DNA from: Lachnospiraceae bacterium
Lineage (GTDB): Bacteria > Bacillota > Clostridia > Lachnospirales > Anaerotignaceae
Assembly: GCA_019422065.1 (NCBI GenBank)
Contig: JAHZEA010000009.1
Location: 1 to 64,000 of the forward strand
Direction: 5' to 3'
DNA length: 64,000 nucleotides
The notes under the pieces were generated by a model. That model did no database searches, had not been told where the DNA came from, and worked only from the letters and a program-made list of their open reading frames with translations. Numbering within the stretch: the first letter of the stretch is position 1; the number at the start of each line of letters is the position of its first letter. The translations under genes and the position numbers were made by a program. Positions 35,162 to 43,762 of this stretch are shown here, one piece after another.

Positions 35162-36085
35162 TTGCCAGTATATACAGTTTTAAGCTCACTTTTTGTAATA
35201 TTTGCTCTTGCGATACCTGGATTTATATTTAAAAAAATAAATATGGCTGACGAAACACAGCTGAAGCTTATGTCCGGATTTATGTTAAAGGTTATACTGC
35301 CGGCTATTATTATTTATTCAATGCAGACGGATTTTTCTGTTGAAATGCTTACATCGGGCATAAAGGTTTTTGTGGCGGTTTTTGTGCTTTTTGGCGTTGT
35401 GCTTGTTTTTGCGGCACTGCTTACAAAGAGCATAGGTCTTGATAAAAAGAGTATGGGTTTAGTGGCGTTTATAATGTTTTTTGCCAATACAGGCGGAATA
35501 GGCATACCTGTTATGAACATGCTTTTTGGCCCGGAGGCGGTTTTTTACGCTTCAGCTGCTGAAATGGCTACTGATGTACTTATTTTTACAGCTGGTGTAC
35601 TGCTTATGAAGTCCTCGGGAAAGAGTGAAGGAGGAATAGACTTAAAGGCTCTTTTAAGCCCGGGAACATTTGGAATTATAATAGGAATGGCATTGTTTTT
35701 ACTTGACATTAGGCTTCCGGATATTATAAATAAAGTCCTTGAAAGCATATCCGGCGCAAGCTTGCCTGTTACAATGTTCGTAATAGGCGCACAAATAGGC
35801 AGTATAGACTTTAAAGCTCTTGGCTGTAAATGGCGTGTATTTGTTGTTACAGCGGCCAAGCTTTTAGTAGTACCTGTGTTTATGTACTTTATATCCGTTA
35901 AAATAATTAAATGCGACACTTTGCCGGCTATGGTACTTACTGTATTGTATGCCATGCCTACAGGCGGTGCTGCGGCCATATTTGCCCAAGAGTACGGTGC
36001 TGACAGCCAGTTTGCAGCTGAGGCTGTTTTCCTTACGGATATATTCTGTTTAATTACACTACCTGTGATAGTCGTAATGTTGTGA
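35162..36085 (+). CDS. AEC-family (auxin efflux carrier-like) permease
   Basis: 307 residues from a TTG at 35162; GGAGGTG at 35149-35155 would overlap the alternative GTG at 35153. About ten membrane helices. Family features are the early FVIFALAIPGFIFKK helix, FFANTGGIGIPVMN, and the C-terminal AMPTGGAAAIFAQEYG motif. AEC carriers move malate, amino acids and other organic anions, in or out. It lies in the MerR-type promoter region, though its own promoter is unclear. Confidence 0.82.
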   Translation: MPVYTVLSSLFVIFALAIPGFIFKKINMADETQLKLMSGFMLKVILPAIIIYSMQTDFSVEMLTSGIKVFVAVFVLFGVVLVFAALLTKSIGLDKKSMGLVAFIMFFANTGGIGIPVMNMLFGPEAVFYASAAEMATDVLIFTAGVLLMKSSGKSEGGIDLKALLSPGTFGIIIGMALFLLDIRLPDIINKVLESISGASLPVTMFVIGAQIGSIDFKALGCKWRVFVVTAAKLLVVPVFMYFISVKIIKCDTLPAMVLTVLYAMPTGGAAAIFAQEYGADSQFAAEAVFLTDIFCLITLPVIVVML

Positions 36086-36301
36086 TTGAGGTACACGAAA
36101 AATGAAGTAATATTTTCACTATGTTTGAAGCCAGTGCAGTTTAAACAATTGTATAAAAATCAAGAAAAAAAATAAACAATATTTATTAATTTATCGATAT
36201 TGAATTTTGTAAAAATAACTGCATAAATAAAGGATTTTAGGGCAACAGTGGTTAATTGGAATTTAAAATATGATGAAAAACTATAAATAATAGATAACAC
36301 A

Positions 36302-36332
36302 TTGACTCTATATTTACTAAAGGGTTTAGAAT
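36302..36332 (+). promoter_or_regulatory. MerR-type promoter of the AGCS symporter
   Basis: TTGACT, 19-bp spacer with the dyad CTATA-n5-TAAAG and ending AGGGTT, then TAGAAT. The rest of the 390-bp gap (36086-36475) holds no gene. Confidence 0.65.
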
Positions 36333-36475
36333 TTAATTATGCTTTAATGTATGCGCAGCATTAAAAGTTATACCTTGCGTGGAATTGTTCTACGCTAACA
36401 AATACGTCTAAACGATATTTCGCCAGGGGAGAGGCGGGATAAAGTGACGCAATTTCAAGAGGGGGAATTATAAAT

Positions 36476-38026
36476 ATGTCATTTCCAGAAATGTTTGCGG
36501 CTGTAATTAACTGGGTAAACGACACTGTTTGGAGTGCACCGTTCCTTATATTCGTTATTGTTATCGGTGTATACTTCTTCTTCGGTTCAGGTTTGTTTAC
36601 TATAAGACACTTTGGCCATATAATGAAATATACCTTTGGTAATGTTATTGGCAAAAACAATAAAGACAGCTCTGAGTTACAGAAAAAAGAAGGACAGATT
36701 TCACCTTTCGAAGCTGTATGTATAGCTATCGGCGGATGTGTTGGTACAGGTAATATCGCTGGTGTTGCTTCCTCAATAGCAGTTGGTGGACCTGGTTCTA
36801 TATTCTGGCTTTGGGTTTGGGCTTTCTTAGGCATGATGGTTAAAATGGTTGAGGTTACTCTTTCCTGCCATTATCGTTCTAAAAATGAAAAAGGCGAGTA
36901 CTACGGCGGCGGTACATACTACATTGAAAAAGGTCTTGCTAGACAGAAAAAAATGCCAGGCGCTATGGCTCTCGCAGTTCTCTTTGCAATAGGCTTCATC
37001 GCTCAGTTCCTTGGCGGTTCACAGGCATACTCAATTTCTGAAACACTTAATGTTTCATTCGGCATTAACATGCTTCTTGTTACTTTCCTTTATACAATAG
37101 TTCTTTACTGGGTAATTTGGAAAGGTACAGGACGTGTTGCAAGAGTTGCTACAAGACTTGTTCCTTTCATGTGCGTATTATTCATGCTTGGCGGTGTTGT
37201 TCTTATTATAGCTAACATAGCTAATGTTCCACATCTTATTTATCAGATTTTCCATGACGCTTTCACAGGTTCAGCAGCAGTTGGCGGTTTTGTTGGTTCA
37301 ACAGTTTCTATAGCAGTTAGAGAAGGTGTTGCTCGTTCAATCAACTCAAACGAAGCAGGACAGGGTTCATCACCACTTGTTCATGGTTCAGCTAACACAA
37401 TCCATCCTGTAAGAGAAGGTCTTTGGGGTGCATTCGAAGTATTTACAGATACAATCATCGTTTGCTCTATAACAGCTCTTGCCGTACTTGCTTCAGGCGC
37501 TTATGAAACAGGTCTTGGCGGTGCTACACTTACAATAGCTGCATTTGAAACAGTATTCGGCGCAGGCGCTGACTGGTTCATCGGTATTATGTGTATACTT
37601 TTCGGTATTACAACAACAGGTGGCTGGTTCTTATACTATATATCAGTTATACAGTGGCTTTTCAGAAAACATCCTATCACACGTGATAGACTCTGCTACT
37701 TATTCAAATTCGTATTCCCTATCCCGAATATGGTAATTGTTTGGGCTATCACAGCAGGTGGCTACGATGCAGACCTTTTCTGGGCTATAGTTAACGTTAC
37801 ACTTATACTTCCTGTATTCTCTAACTTACTTGCTTTGTTCTTACTCAGAAAGAAATTCTGGGAGCTTCTCAAAGACTACAAAGCTCGTTATATGGGAATT
37901 GGTAAAGTTGACCCTAACTTCTACGTATTCTATGAAGATGACCCTGAAGTATTTGCTCAGGAAGAAGCATTCCGTCAGGAGCTTAAGAGAATCGACGAAC
38001 AGGCTCTTGCAGCACGTAAAGGCTGA
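36476..38026 (+). CDS. Alanine/glycine:cation symporter (AGCS) family
   Basis: 516 residues, about eleven membrane helices. The AGCS signature is seen in IAIGGCVGTGNIAGVASSIAVGGPG (split near 78-102) and in SINSNEAGQGSSPLVHGSAN near 290-309. It imports a small neutral amino acid with sodium or protons. Strong AGAGGGGGA site. Codon use is that of a highly expressed gene. Its promoter shares the 19-bp spacer motif with both PLP lyases, so the imported amino acid may be their substrate. Confidence 0.9.
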   Translation: MSFPEMFAAVINWVNDTVWSAPFLIFVIVIGVYFFFGSGLFTIRHFGHIMKYTFGNVIGKNNKDSSELQKKEGQISPFEAVCIAIGGCVGTGNIAGVASSIAVGGPGSIFWLWVWAFLGMMVKMVEVTLSCHYRSKNEKGEYYGGGTYYIEKGLARQKKMPGAMALAVLFAIGFIAQFLGGSQAYSISETLNVSFGINMLLVTFLYTIVLYWVIWKGTGRVARVATRLVPFMCVLFMLGGVVLIIANIANVPHLIYQIFHDAFTGSAAVGGFVGSTVSIAVREGVARSINSNEAGQGSSPLVHGSANTIHPVREGLWGAFEVFTDTIIVCSITALAVLASGAYETGLGGATLTIAAFETVFGAGADWFIGIMCILFGITTTGGWFLYYISVIQWLFRKHPITRDRLCYLFKFVFPIPNMVIVWAITAGGYDADLFWAIVNVTLILPVFSNLLALFLLRKKFWELLKDYKARYMGIGKVDPNFYVFYEDDPEVFAQEEAFRQELKRIDEQALAARKG

Positions 38027-38119
38027 TAAATACGTAATACCCGAATATAATATGTTGTTGTTATTTCGGAATATTAAAGATTTACCATTAAATAGTTTAT
38101 ATTATCCCATTTGATTTAA

Positions 38120-38165
38120 GAAAGCCGTTTCGCAAATTCGTTTTGCGGGGCGGCTTTCCTTTTTA
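38120..38165 (+). terminator. AGCS terminator
   Basis: GAAAGCCG pairs with CGGCTTTC, with an inner TTCGCAAA/TTTTGCGG helix, then CTTTTTATT. Confidence 0.88.
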
Positions 38166-38400
38166 TTATTTATATAAACAAGATATAAAATTACGAAATA
38201 TTACTTTTATTGCTTAAAAAATGACTTGAATAATATGCAAAAATATAATGTTTAATTTTACTATGTTGCGCAAAATAGTAAACAGAAAATATAATCAGAA
38301 GAATAAGTGTTTGCAGCCAAATTTACTTAAAAAGGTTTGTTTTTAGAGCACAAAACAGAACAATACATTAAAAAGTATTAATAAAAAACTAAGTGATTTT

Positions 38401-38428
38401 TTGACGGAAATATTGTAGAATATATGTA
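38401..38428 (+). promoter_or_regulatory. Candidate promoter of AI-2E permease gene
   Basis: TTGACG, 16 bp, TATGTA, about 40 bases before the start. The -10 box is poor. Confidence 0.35.
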
Positions 38429-38469
38429 GTAAATTACGTATTAAAATACTATAAATGGGGGCCTTGGGG

Positions 38470-39714
38470 ATGAGAGTAGAAATTAAAAGGTATTTAGCTC
38501 TTGGCATTACTCTTACATGTGTTATGCTCATAGGCATTATTCTATATTTTTCAATAGGTAAATTCGACGTTCTGCAAAGCAATATTAAATGGCTTATAGG
38601 CATTATTTCGCCTTTTATATATGGTTCAATGGTGGCTTATATATTATCGCCGCTTTGTAATTTTCTGGAAAGAAAGCTTTATAGCAGACTTTCTATTTAT
38701 ATGTCATCGGCTAAATGGGCTAAAAAACTGTCCGAAAAAATTGCTATTGTTCTGGCGTATATATTCTTATGTATGTTTGTATACATATTCCTTAAACTTG
38801 TAATGCCTCAAGTTATAGAAAGCTTAAAATCCATTATAACCATAATACCGGAGTGGATAAATAAGCTGTATGATTCCTATGAAAAACTGGCAAAAACAAA
38901 CCCAGAATTAGGTGAATACCTTAACGATTACGCTGTTAAACTTTATGACAGAGCAAATACATTTTTGGAAAAAGGCGTTTTTGATAATGCAAAACTAATA
39001 CTCAGCGAGTTTTCACTGCGTGTTGTATATTTCAGCAATGGTATACTTAATCTTGTTGTGGCAGTTATTGTTTCCATATATGTTTTAAACAGCCGCAAAA
39101 CATTTAAAGCGCAGTTTAAAAAGCTTATTTATGCATTGTTTAAAAAGGAAATAGCAGATGCCATTATAAGCGAGCTTAGGTTTGCCGATGTGTCATTCGG
39201 CGGATTTATAATAGGCAAAATAATTGATTCTTTTATAATAGGCATTATAGCCTCAGTTTGCCTGTACCTTCTGCGTATGCCTTACGCAATACTGCTTGCC
39301 ATAATTATAGGCTTTACAAATATTATACCGTTTTTTGGCCCTATTATAGGTGCTATTCCGGGGGTTATACTTATATTGTTTATTGACCCGCTTAAGGCGC
39401 TGTATTTTGTAATATTTGTGTTTATACTTCAGCAGTTCGACGGTAATATATTAGGCCCTAAAATATTGGGTGACAAAGTGGGAATACCAAGCTTTTGGGT
39501 TTTGTTCTCTATTATAGTATTCGGCAGTTTGTGGGGCGTATTTGGCATGATTGTAGGTGTTCCGCTTTTTGCTGTAATAATAGATGTTGTAACTAAGTTT
39601 GTTAACAGAATGCTTAAAAAACGCGGCCTTTCCTGTGATACAAACGACTATTATTCTAAAGAAGAATTTGCAATAACAAACAATAAAAAAACAATAGCAA
39701 ACAATAACAAGTAA
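38470..39714 (+). CDS. AI-2E transporter family permease
   Basis: 414 residues from the ATG at 38470, with GGGGG eight bases upstream; an in-frame ATG at 38455 is possible. About eight helices in the pattern of the AI-2E/PerM family: two N-terminal helices, a long extracytoplasmic loop, then GFTNIIPFFGPIIGAIPGV and LGDKVGIPSFWVL, which are the most conserved parts of the family. Members export autoinducer-2, sodium/protons or peptidoglycan-related lipids; the substrate here is unknown. Monocistronic. Confidence 0.85.
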   Translation: MRVEIKRYLALGITLTCVMLIGIILYFSIGKFDVLQSNIKWLIGIISPFIYGSMVAYILSPLCNFLERKLYSRLSIYMSSAKWAKKLSEKIAIVLAYIFLCMFVYIFLKLVMPQVIESLKSIITIIPEWINKLYDSYEKLAKTNPELGEYLNDYAVKLYDRANTFLEKGVFDNAKLILSEFSLRVVYFSNGILNLVVAVIVSIYVLNSRKTFKAQFKKLIYALFKKEIADAIISELRFADVSFGGFIIGKIIDSFIIGIIASVCLYLLRMPYAILLAIIIGFTNIIPFFGPIIGAIPGVILILFIDPLKALYFVIFVFILQQFDGNILGPKILGDKVGIPSFWVLFSIIVFGSLWGVFGMIVGVPLFAVIIDVVTKFVNRMLKKRGLSCDTNDYYSKEEFAITNNKKTIANNNK

Positions 39715-39726
39715 TGAAATTTTATT

Positions 39727-39768
39727 CCGGAGAGACTGCCTTTGCATCTGTTTCTCCGGTTTTGTTTT
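39727..39768 (+). terminator. Terminator of AI-2E permease gene
   Basis: CCGGAGA pairs with TCTCCGG across a 19-nt loop, followed by TTTTGTTTT. Confidence 0.75.
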
Positions 39769-39843
39769 ATATCCGTTGAATGACTGAGTATAAAAGGATA
39801 TAATAAAAATCAGTTAATTTATTTATATACGGAGGTTGGCTAA

Positions 39844-41058
39844 GTGGATAAAATTATACTGCCGTCTGATGCGGCTTTTATAATAGATGAATTAAGAAAA
39901 AACGGTTTTGAAGGCCATATAGTGGGCGGCTGTGTGCGTGACTCAATAATGGGTATTAAACCCCATGATTACGATATAACAACATCGGCTAAGCCGGAAG
40001 AAGTAAAAAATATATTTCCGCATACTTTTGATACCGGCATACAGCACGGCACAGTTACAGTAGTTATAAACAAGCAGAATTACGAGGTAACAACATTCCG
40101 CATAGACGGCGAATATGAGGACTGCCGCCATCCTAAAGAAGTTAATTTTACACGAGATATACACGAGGACCTTTTAAGACGTGACTTTACAATGAATGCT
40201 ATAGCTTATAATCCATATGACGGGTATACGGATATATTCGGCGGAATAGATGATATAGGCCGTAAAATAATTCGCGGTGTAGGTGACCCGGATGAGCGGT
40301 TTAAAGAAGATGCGCTGAGAATACTGCGTGCTGTGCGTTTTTCTGCCCAGCTGGGGTTTGAGATAGAGCCTGAAACTAAAAAGGCAATGGAAAATAATGT
40401 TGGGCTTATAAAGAATATCAGCTCAGAAAGAATACGTGAGGAGCTTACAAAACTTCTTATATCAAAGCATACTGAAAAACTGCCGCTTTTATGGCAGACC
40501 GGGCTTTTAGATAATATATCACAAAGACTTGCTAAATCCATATTAGGCAGAGAAGATATAATTCAAAATCAGATTTCGGAAAGCGAAAAATTAGTTCCGG
40601 TGCTTTTTGCCATACTTACACAGTTTATAACTCCGGATGATATAAAAAAAGAACTCTCTTTTTATAAATTCGATAATAAAACTCTAAACCAGATTATATG
40701 CCTTAATTCTTTAATAAACGAAAAAGCTCAAAGCGATGAAATAAGTGTAAGGCGTTTGGCTAACAAAATAGGTATTGAAAACTCAATGCTCTTTTACAGC
40801 CTTAAAAAAGCACAATGTGATACTCAGGCTCAAAGTGCCCAAAATGTGCTGGCTACAGTTGTAAAAAGAGGCGACTGCCTTTTTGTAAAAGATATGGCAC
40901 TAACCGGAAAAGACTTAATAGCTTTAGGCGTAAAACCGGGTAAAGAAATGGGCGCAATATTAAATGCTCTTTTGGATATGGTTATTGAAAATCCAAAGCT
41001 TAATACACGTGAAATACTGATTAAAACGGCAAAAGAAAATTTTATTGATAATATTTAA
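39844..41058 (+). CDS. cca: CCA-adding tRNA nucleotidyltransferase
   Basis: 404 residues, GTG start fixed by GGAGGT upstream. Class II polymerase-beta fold: GGCVRDSIMG near 29-38, the metal-binding HDYDITTSA, then RRDFTMNAIAYNP and GDPDERFKEDALRILRAVRFSAQ split along the neck domain. It adds or repairs the CCA end of tRNAs, which agrees with the tmRNA in this window lacking an encoded CCA. The C-terminal domain is of normal length. Confidence 0.93.
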   Translation: MDKIILPSDAAFIIDELRKNGFEGHIVGGCVRDSIMGIKPHDYDITTSAKPEEVKNIFPHTFDTGIQHGTVTVVINKQNYEVTTFRIDGEYEDCRHPKEVNFTRDIHEDLLRRDFTMNAIAYNPYDGYTDIFGGIDDIGRKIIRGVGDPDERFKEDALRILRAVRFSAQLGFEIEPETKKAMENNVGLIKNISSERIREELTKLLISKHTEKLPLLWQTGLLDNISQRLAKSILGREDIIQNQISESEKLVPVLFAILTQFITPDDIKKELSFYKFDNKTLNQIICLNSLINEKAQSDEISVRRLANKIGIENSMLFYSLKKAQCDTQAQSAQNVLATVVKRGDCLFVKDMALTGKDLIALGVKPGKEMGAILNALLDMVIENPKLNTREILIKTAKENFIDNI

Positions 41059-41113
41059 GTATATGCCCTCATAAAATGTATAACAGGCCATTGCCTGATA
41101 TGGGGGATTTGCT

Positions 41114-42103
41114 ATGGACGAAATATTTGAGAAAATTCTTTTAAACGGGTACGGCTTAAAACTGTATTCGGCGCGAAGGACAAGAACATGCCTTATATGC
41201 CATACTGATATGGGTGTAATGGCACTTAAAAAACAGCCGTCCGATGGCCTTATGATTTCATTTGAGGCCGAAGGAAGAAAAAAACTTCTGAAAAATGGGT
41301 TTGAGGGTATAAACAGCTTTACCGAGTCGGTTGAAGGTTTGCCGTTTTATACATATTCCGAGCAGAACTATACCCTTGAGCCTTACAGAGAACTTATAAC
41401 GCCTGATATGGACTGTGAAGAAACGGTACTTAAGGCCGTTAAAACACTATCACTTATGCATAACGCGGCTTATGGCTTGGAATTTGAAGGCGGCAAAAGC
41501 GCCTTAGGCAGGCTGCCGGAAATGTTTGAAAAACGTGCCGGTGAGCTTAAACATATACGCAAAGACATAGCACGCCGCGGACAGTACGATATTATGGATA
41601 TGATAATTAAAACACACTACAATTATTTTTTAAACAGGGCAAGCGAGGCGTTAAACCGTTTGGAGGAATCAGGGTACAGCAGTATAGTAAAGCGAGCTGA
41701 AGAAAAAAAGACTTTCTGCCATAACTCGTATAAAAGCGGAAGCTTTATGCAGACACCGGAAGGCGATGTTTTTATTGAAAGCATGCCTAAAATAGCTTAT
41801 GACATACCATGCTGGGACATAGCTTTTTTACTGCGCCGCTTAATGAAAATGCCGGATTTTGACGTTGACAAAACGGCAAGGGTTTTAAACGAGTATGGAG
41901 CATATACTGAGTTTGACAAAAGTGATGTTTCGGTTGTAAAAGCTGTTATACTTTTCCCTTGGAAATTTATGAGCCTTTGCAACGAATACTACAACAAAAA
42001 ACGCAATTACTGCCTTATACCTGCCGCTGACAGGTTTAATAGATGTGTTGAGGCGTCCATTAATGAAGAAAAAATACTTTCAAAGCTGGATAAATACATA
42101 TGA
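41114..42103 (+). CDS. CotS-family spore coat protein/kinase-like
   Basis: 329 residues of the CotS/YsxE type, a phosphotransferase-like fold. The N-terminus resembles a kinase beta-sheet (MGVMALKKQ, conserved Lys), CHNSYKSGSFM near 205-215 replaces the HxDxxxxN catalytic loop, and YDIPCWDIAFLLRRL the metal loop. Changes in the loop make catalysis uncertain. In Bacillus, CotS-type proteins belong to the inner spore coat. It follows cca with a 55-base gap and ends at a terminator. Confidence 0.78.
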   Translation: MDEIFEKILLNGYGLKLYSARRTRTCLICHTDMGVMALKKQPSDGLMISFEAEGRKKLLKNGFEGINSFTESVEGLPFYTYSEQNYTLEPYRELITPDMDCEETVLKAVKTLSLMHNAAYGLEFEGGKSALGRLPEMFEKRAGELKHIRKDIARRGQYDIMDMIIKTHYNYFLNRASEALNRLEESGYSSIVKRAEEKKTFCHNSYKSGSFMQTPEGDVFIESMPKIAYDIPCWDIAFLLRRLMKMPDFDVDKTARVLNEYGAYTEFDKSDVSVVKAVILFPWKFMSLCNEYYNKKRNYCLIPAADRFNRCVEASINEEKILSKLDKYI

Positions 42104-42113
42104 TGACATAAAG

Positions 42114-42141
42114 CGCTCGGTTGCAAAGGCCGGGCGTTTTT
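42114..42141 (+). terminator. Terminator
   Basis: CGCTCGG pairs with CCGGGCG (one T-G), followed by TTTTT, after the CotS-like gene. Confidence 0.8.
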
Positions 42142-42289
42142 AAGTGCCAAAAACAGATTTCTGTCGTTTTTTAATTATGTTAAGAATTATATTCTTCTTG
42201 CTCTTTTATGGAAATAATAATAAAATATAAAGGTAAAGACAGAGTTTGTTTTATTACTGTTTAATAATAAAAAGCAAAGGCGGTATGCC

Positions 42290-43744
42290 ATGGGAAACTA
42301 TAAATTTGAAAAGGACAATAATAACTTTGGCGAAACTCGCAGACTTGATACAATACACAAAGAAGTTCAGAAGATAGAAAAAGACATTAAAAACCGTAAA
42401 ATTAATATGGAATCTTTTCAAGATGATAAAATTAATACGGTTTTTGGCATAAATAAAAAAATAGCAGTTATTATAGTAATAATATGCGCGTTATTTATAA
42501 TTTGCGGCTGTTATGTAATAAGCAAAATGGTAGACGGCTCAAGTACGCCGCAAAATAATGGCAATGCGTCTAACGGTGAAAACTTACTGCCGGAAAAAGA
42601 CGAAAGCACAGAATTTATTTCCTGCGGTGTAATTACTGAAAAACATACAAAGGAAATATCCGTTTTAGACGTTGAAACAGGCAAAATAAGTGTTGTTAAG
42701 CTCTCTAACAGCACGGTAATAACAGGCTCCAACGGCGGAAGAATATCCCTTAAGGATTTGACAAGAGGCGATATTGTAAGTGTGGTATTGTCCGAAACGG
42801 GAGAGGCTCAACAGCTGAGATTTCCGGAAAACGCTTGGTATTATGAATCGGTTTTAGGTGTTAAAGTAGATGCGGCTTTAATGACAGCTGAAATAGACGG
42901 CAAAAAGTTTACTTACGACAACGAAACCATATTTTCATATAACGAAAGCGATATTTATCCGGGGGATATTGAAGAAGCGGACATTTTAACGGCATACGGA
43001 ATAGGTGAGTATATTTTAAGTGCTAAAATAGAAAAAGCTCATGGTTATATAGTTCTTAAAAATGCCGACGAAATAGAAAACATTACAGTTAAGATTGATT
43101 TTGGTGAGCCTATTAATGCAGATAACTTAATAATACCTGTTCCGGCTGGACGCCATACAATAGTAGTTTCCGGAGATAATATAGACGACTATATGTCGGA
43201 AGCTGATGTTAAGGAAAAAGAACAATTTGAAATAGATTTAGGCAAATTTTCAGAAGCTTTGAGAATTACATTTGACGTAAATGCTGATGACTACAATGTA
43301 AAAATAAACGGTGTTGATTACCCGCCTAACACAACTGAAGTAGCCGTAAGCAGAGGCGTATATAATATAGTTATAACAGCACAAGGATATGAAGATTTTA
43401 TAACAACAGTTAATTGTGAAAATGACAATGCACATGTCAGCGCTGTGCTTAATAAGCTTAGCTCAACACAGAATAAGCCGGAAACTGGCATAAAACCGCC
43501 TGAAACAGGCAATATACCGCCTAAGCCTAACACTAGTAATAAACATCAGGGCAACTTAACGATATATACCGACCCGGGCTGGGCTAAGGTATATGTTGAC
43601 GGCGAGTATATAGGCGTTTCGCCTGTTATGGTAAAACTTGACTACGGAAAGCATAATGTAAAGGCTAAAGACAGCGAAGGAAATATAGAAGAAACTGACG
43701 TAAATATTGACAGCCCGGATAAGACTGTAACATTAGATTTTTAA
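42290..43744 (+). CDS. PEGA-domain membrane-anchored protein
   Basis: 484 residues. A 55-residue charged cytoplasmic N-terminus, one membrane helix at about 57-77, then an extracytoplasmic region. Two PEGA-like repeats are visible: around 320-375 (VKINGVDYPPNTTEV, GVYNIVITAQGYEDF) and 420-470 (IYTDPGWAKVYVDGEYIGVSP). A Pro/Thr-rich linker separates them. PEGA domains are extracellular beta modules, often in surface or signalling proteins. Function unknown. phosphoglucomutase follows after 18 bases. Confidence 0.78.
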   Translation: MGNYKFEKDNNNFGETRRLDTIHKEVQKIEKDIKNRKINMESFQDDKINTVFGINKKIAVIIVIICALFIICGCYVISKMVDGSSTPQNNGNASNGENLLPEKDESTEFISCGVITEKHTKEISVLDVETGKISVVKLSNSTVITGSNGGRISLKDLTRGDIVSVVLSETGEAQQLRFPENAWYYESVLGVKVDAALMTAEIDGKKFTYDNETIFSYNESDIYPGDIEEADILTAYGIGEYILSAKIEKAHGYIVLKNADEIENITVKIDFGEPINADNLIIPVPAGRHTIVVSGDNIDDYMSEADVKEKEQFEIDLGKFSEALRITFDVNADDYNVKINGVDYPPNTTEVAVSRGVYNIVITAQGYEDFITTVNCENDNAHVSAVLNKLSSTQNKPETGIKPPETGNIPPKPNTSNKHQGNLTIYTDPGWAKVYVDGEYIGVSPVMVKLDYGKHNVKAKDSEGNIEETDVNIDSPDKTVTLDF

Positions 43745-43762
43745 TATACAGGGGGTATAAGT

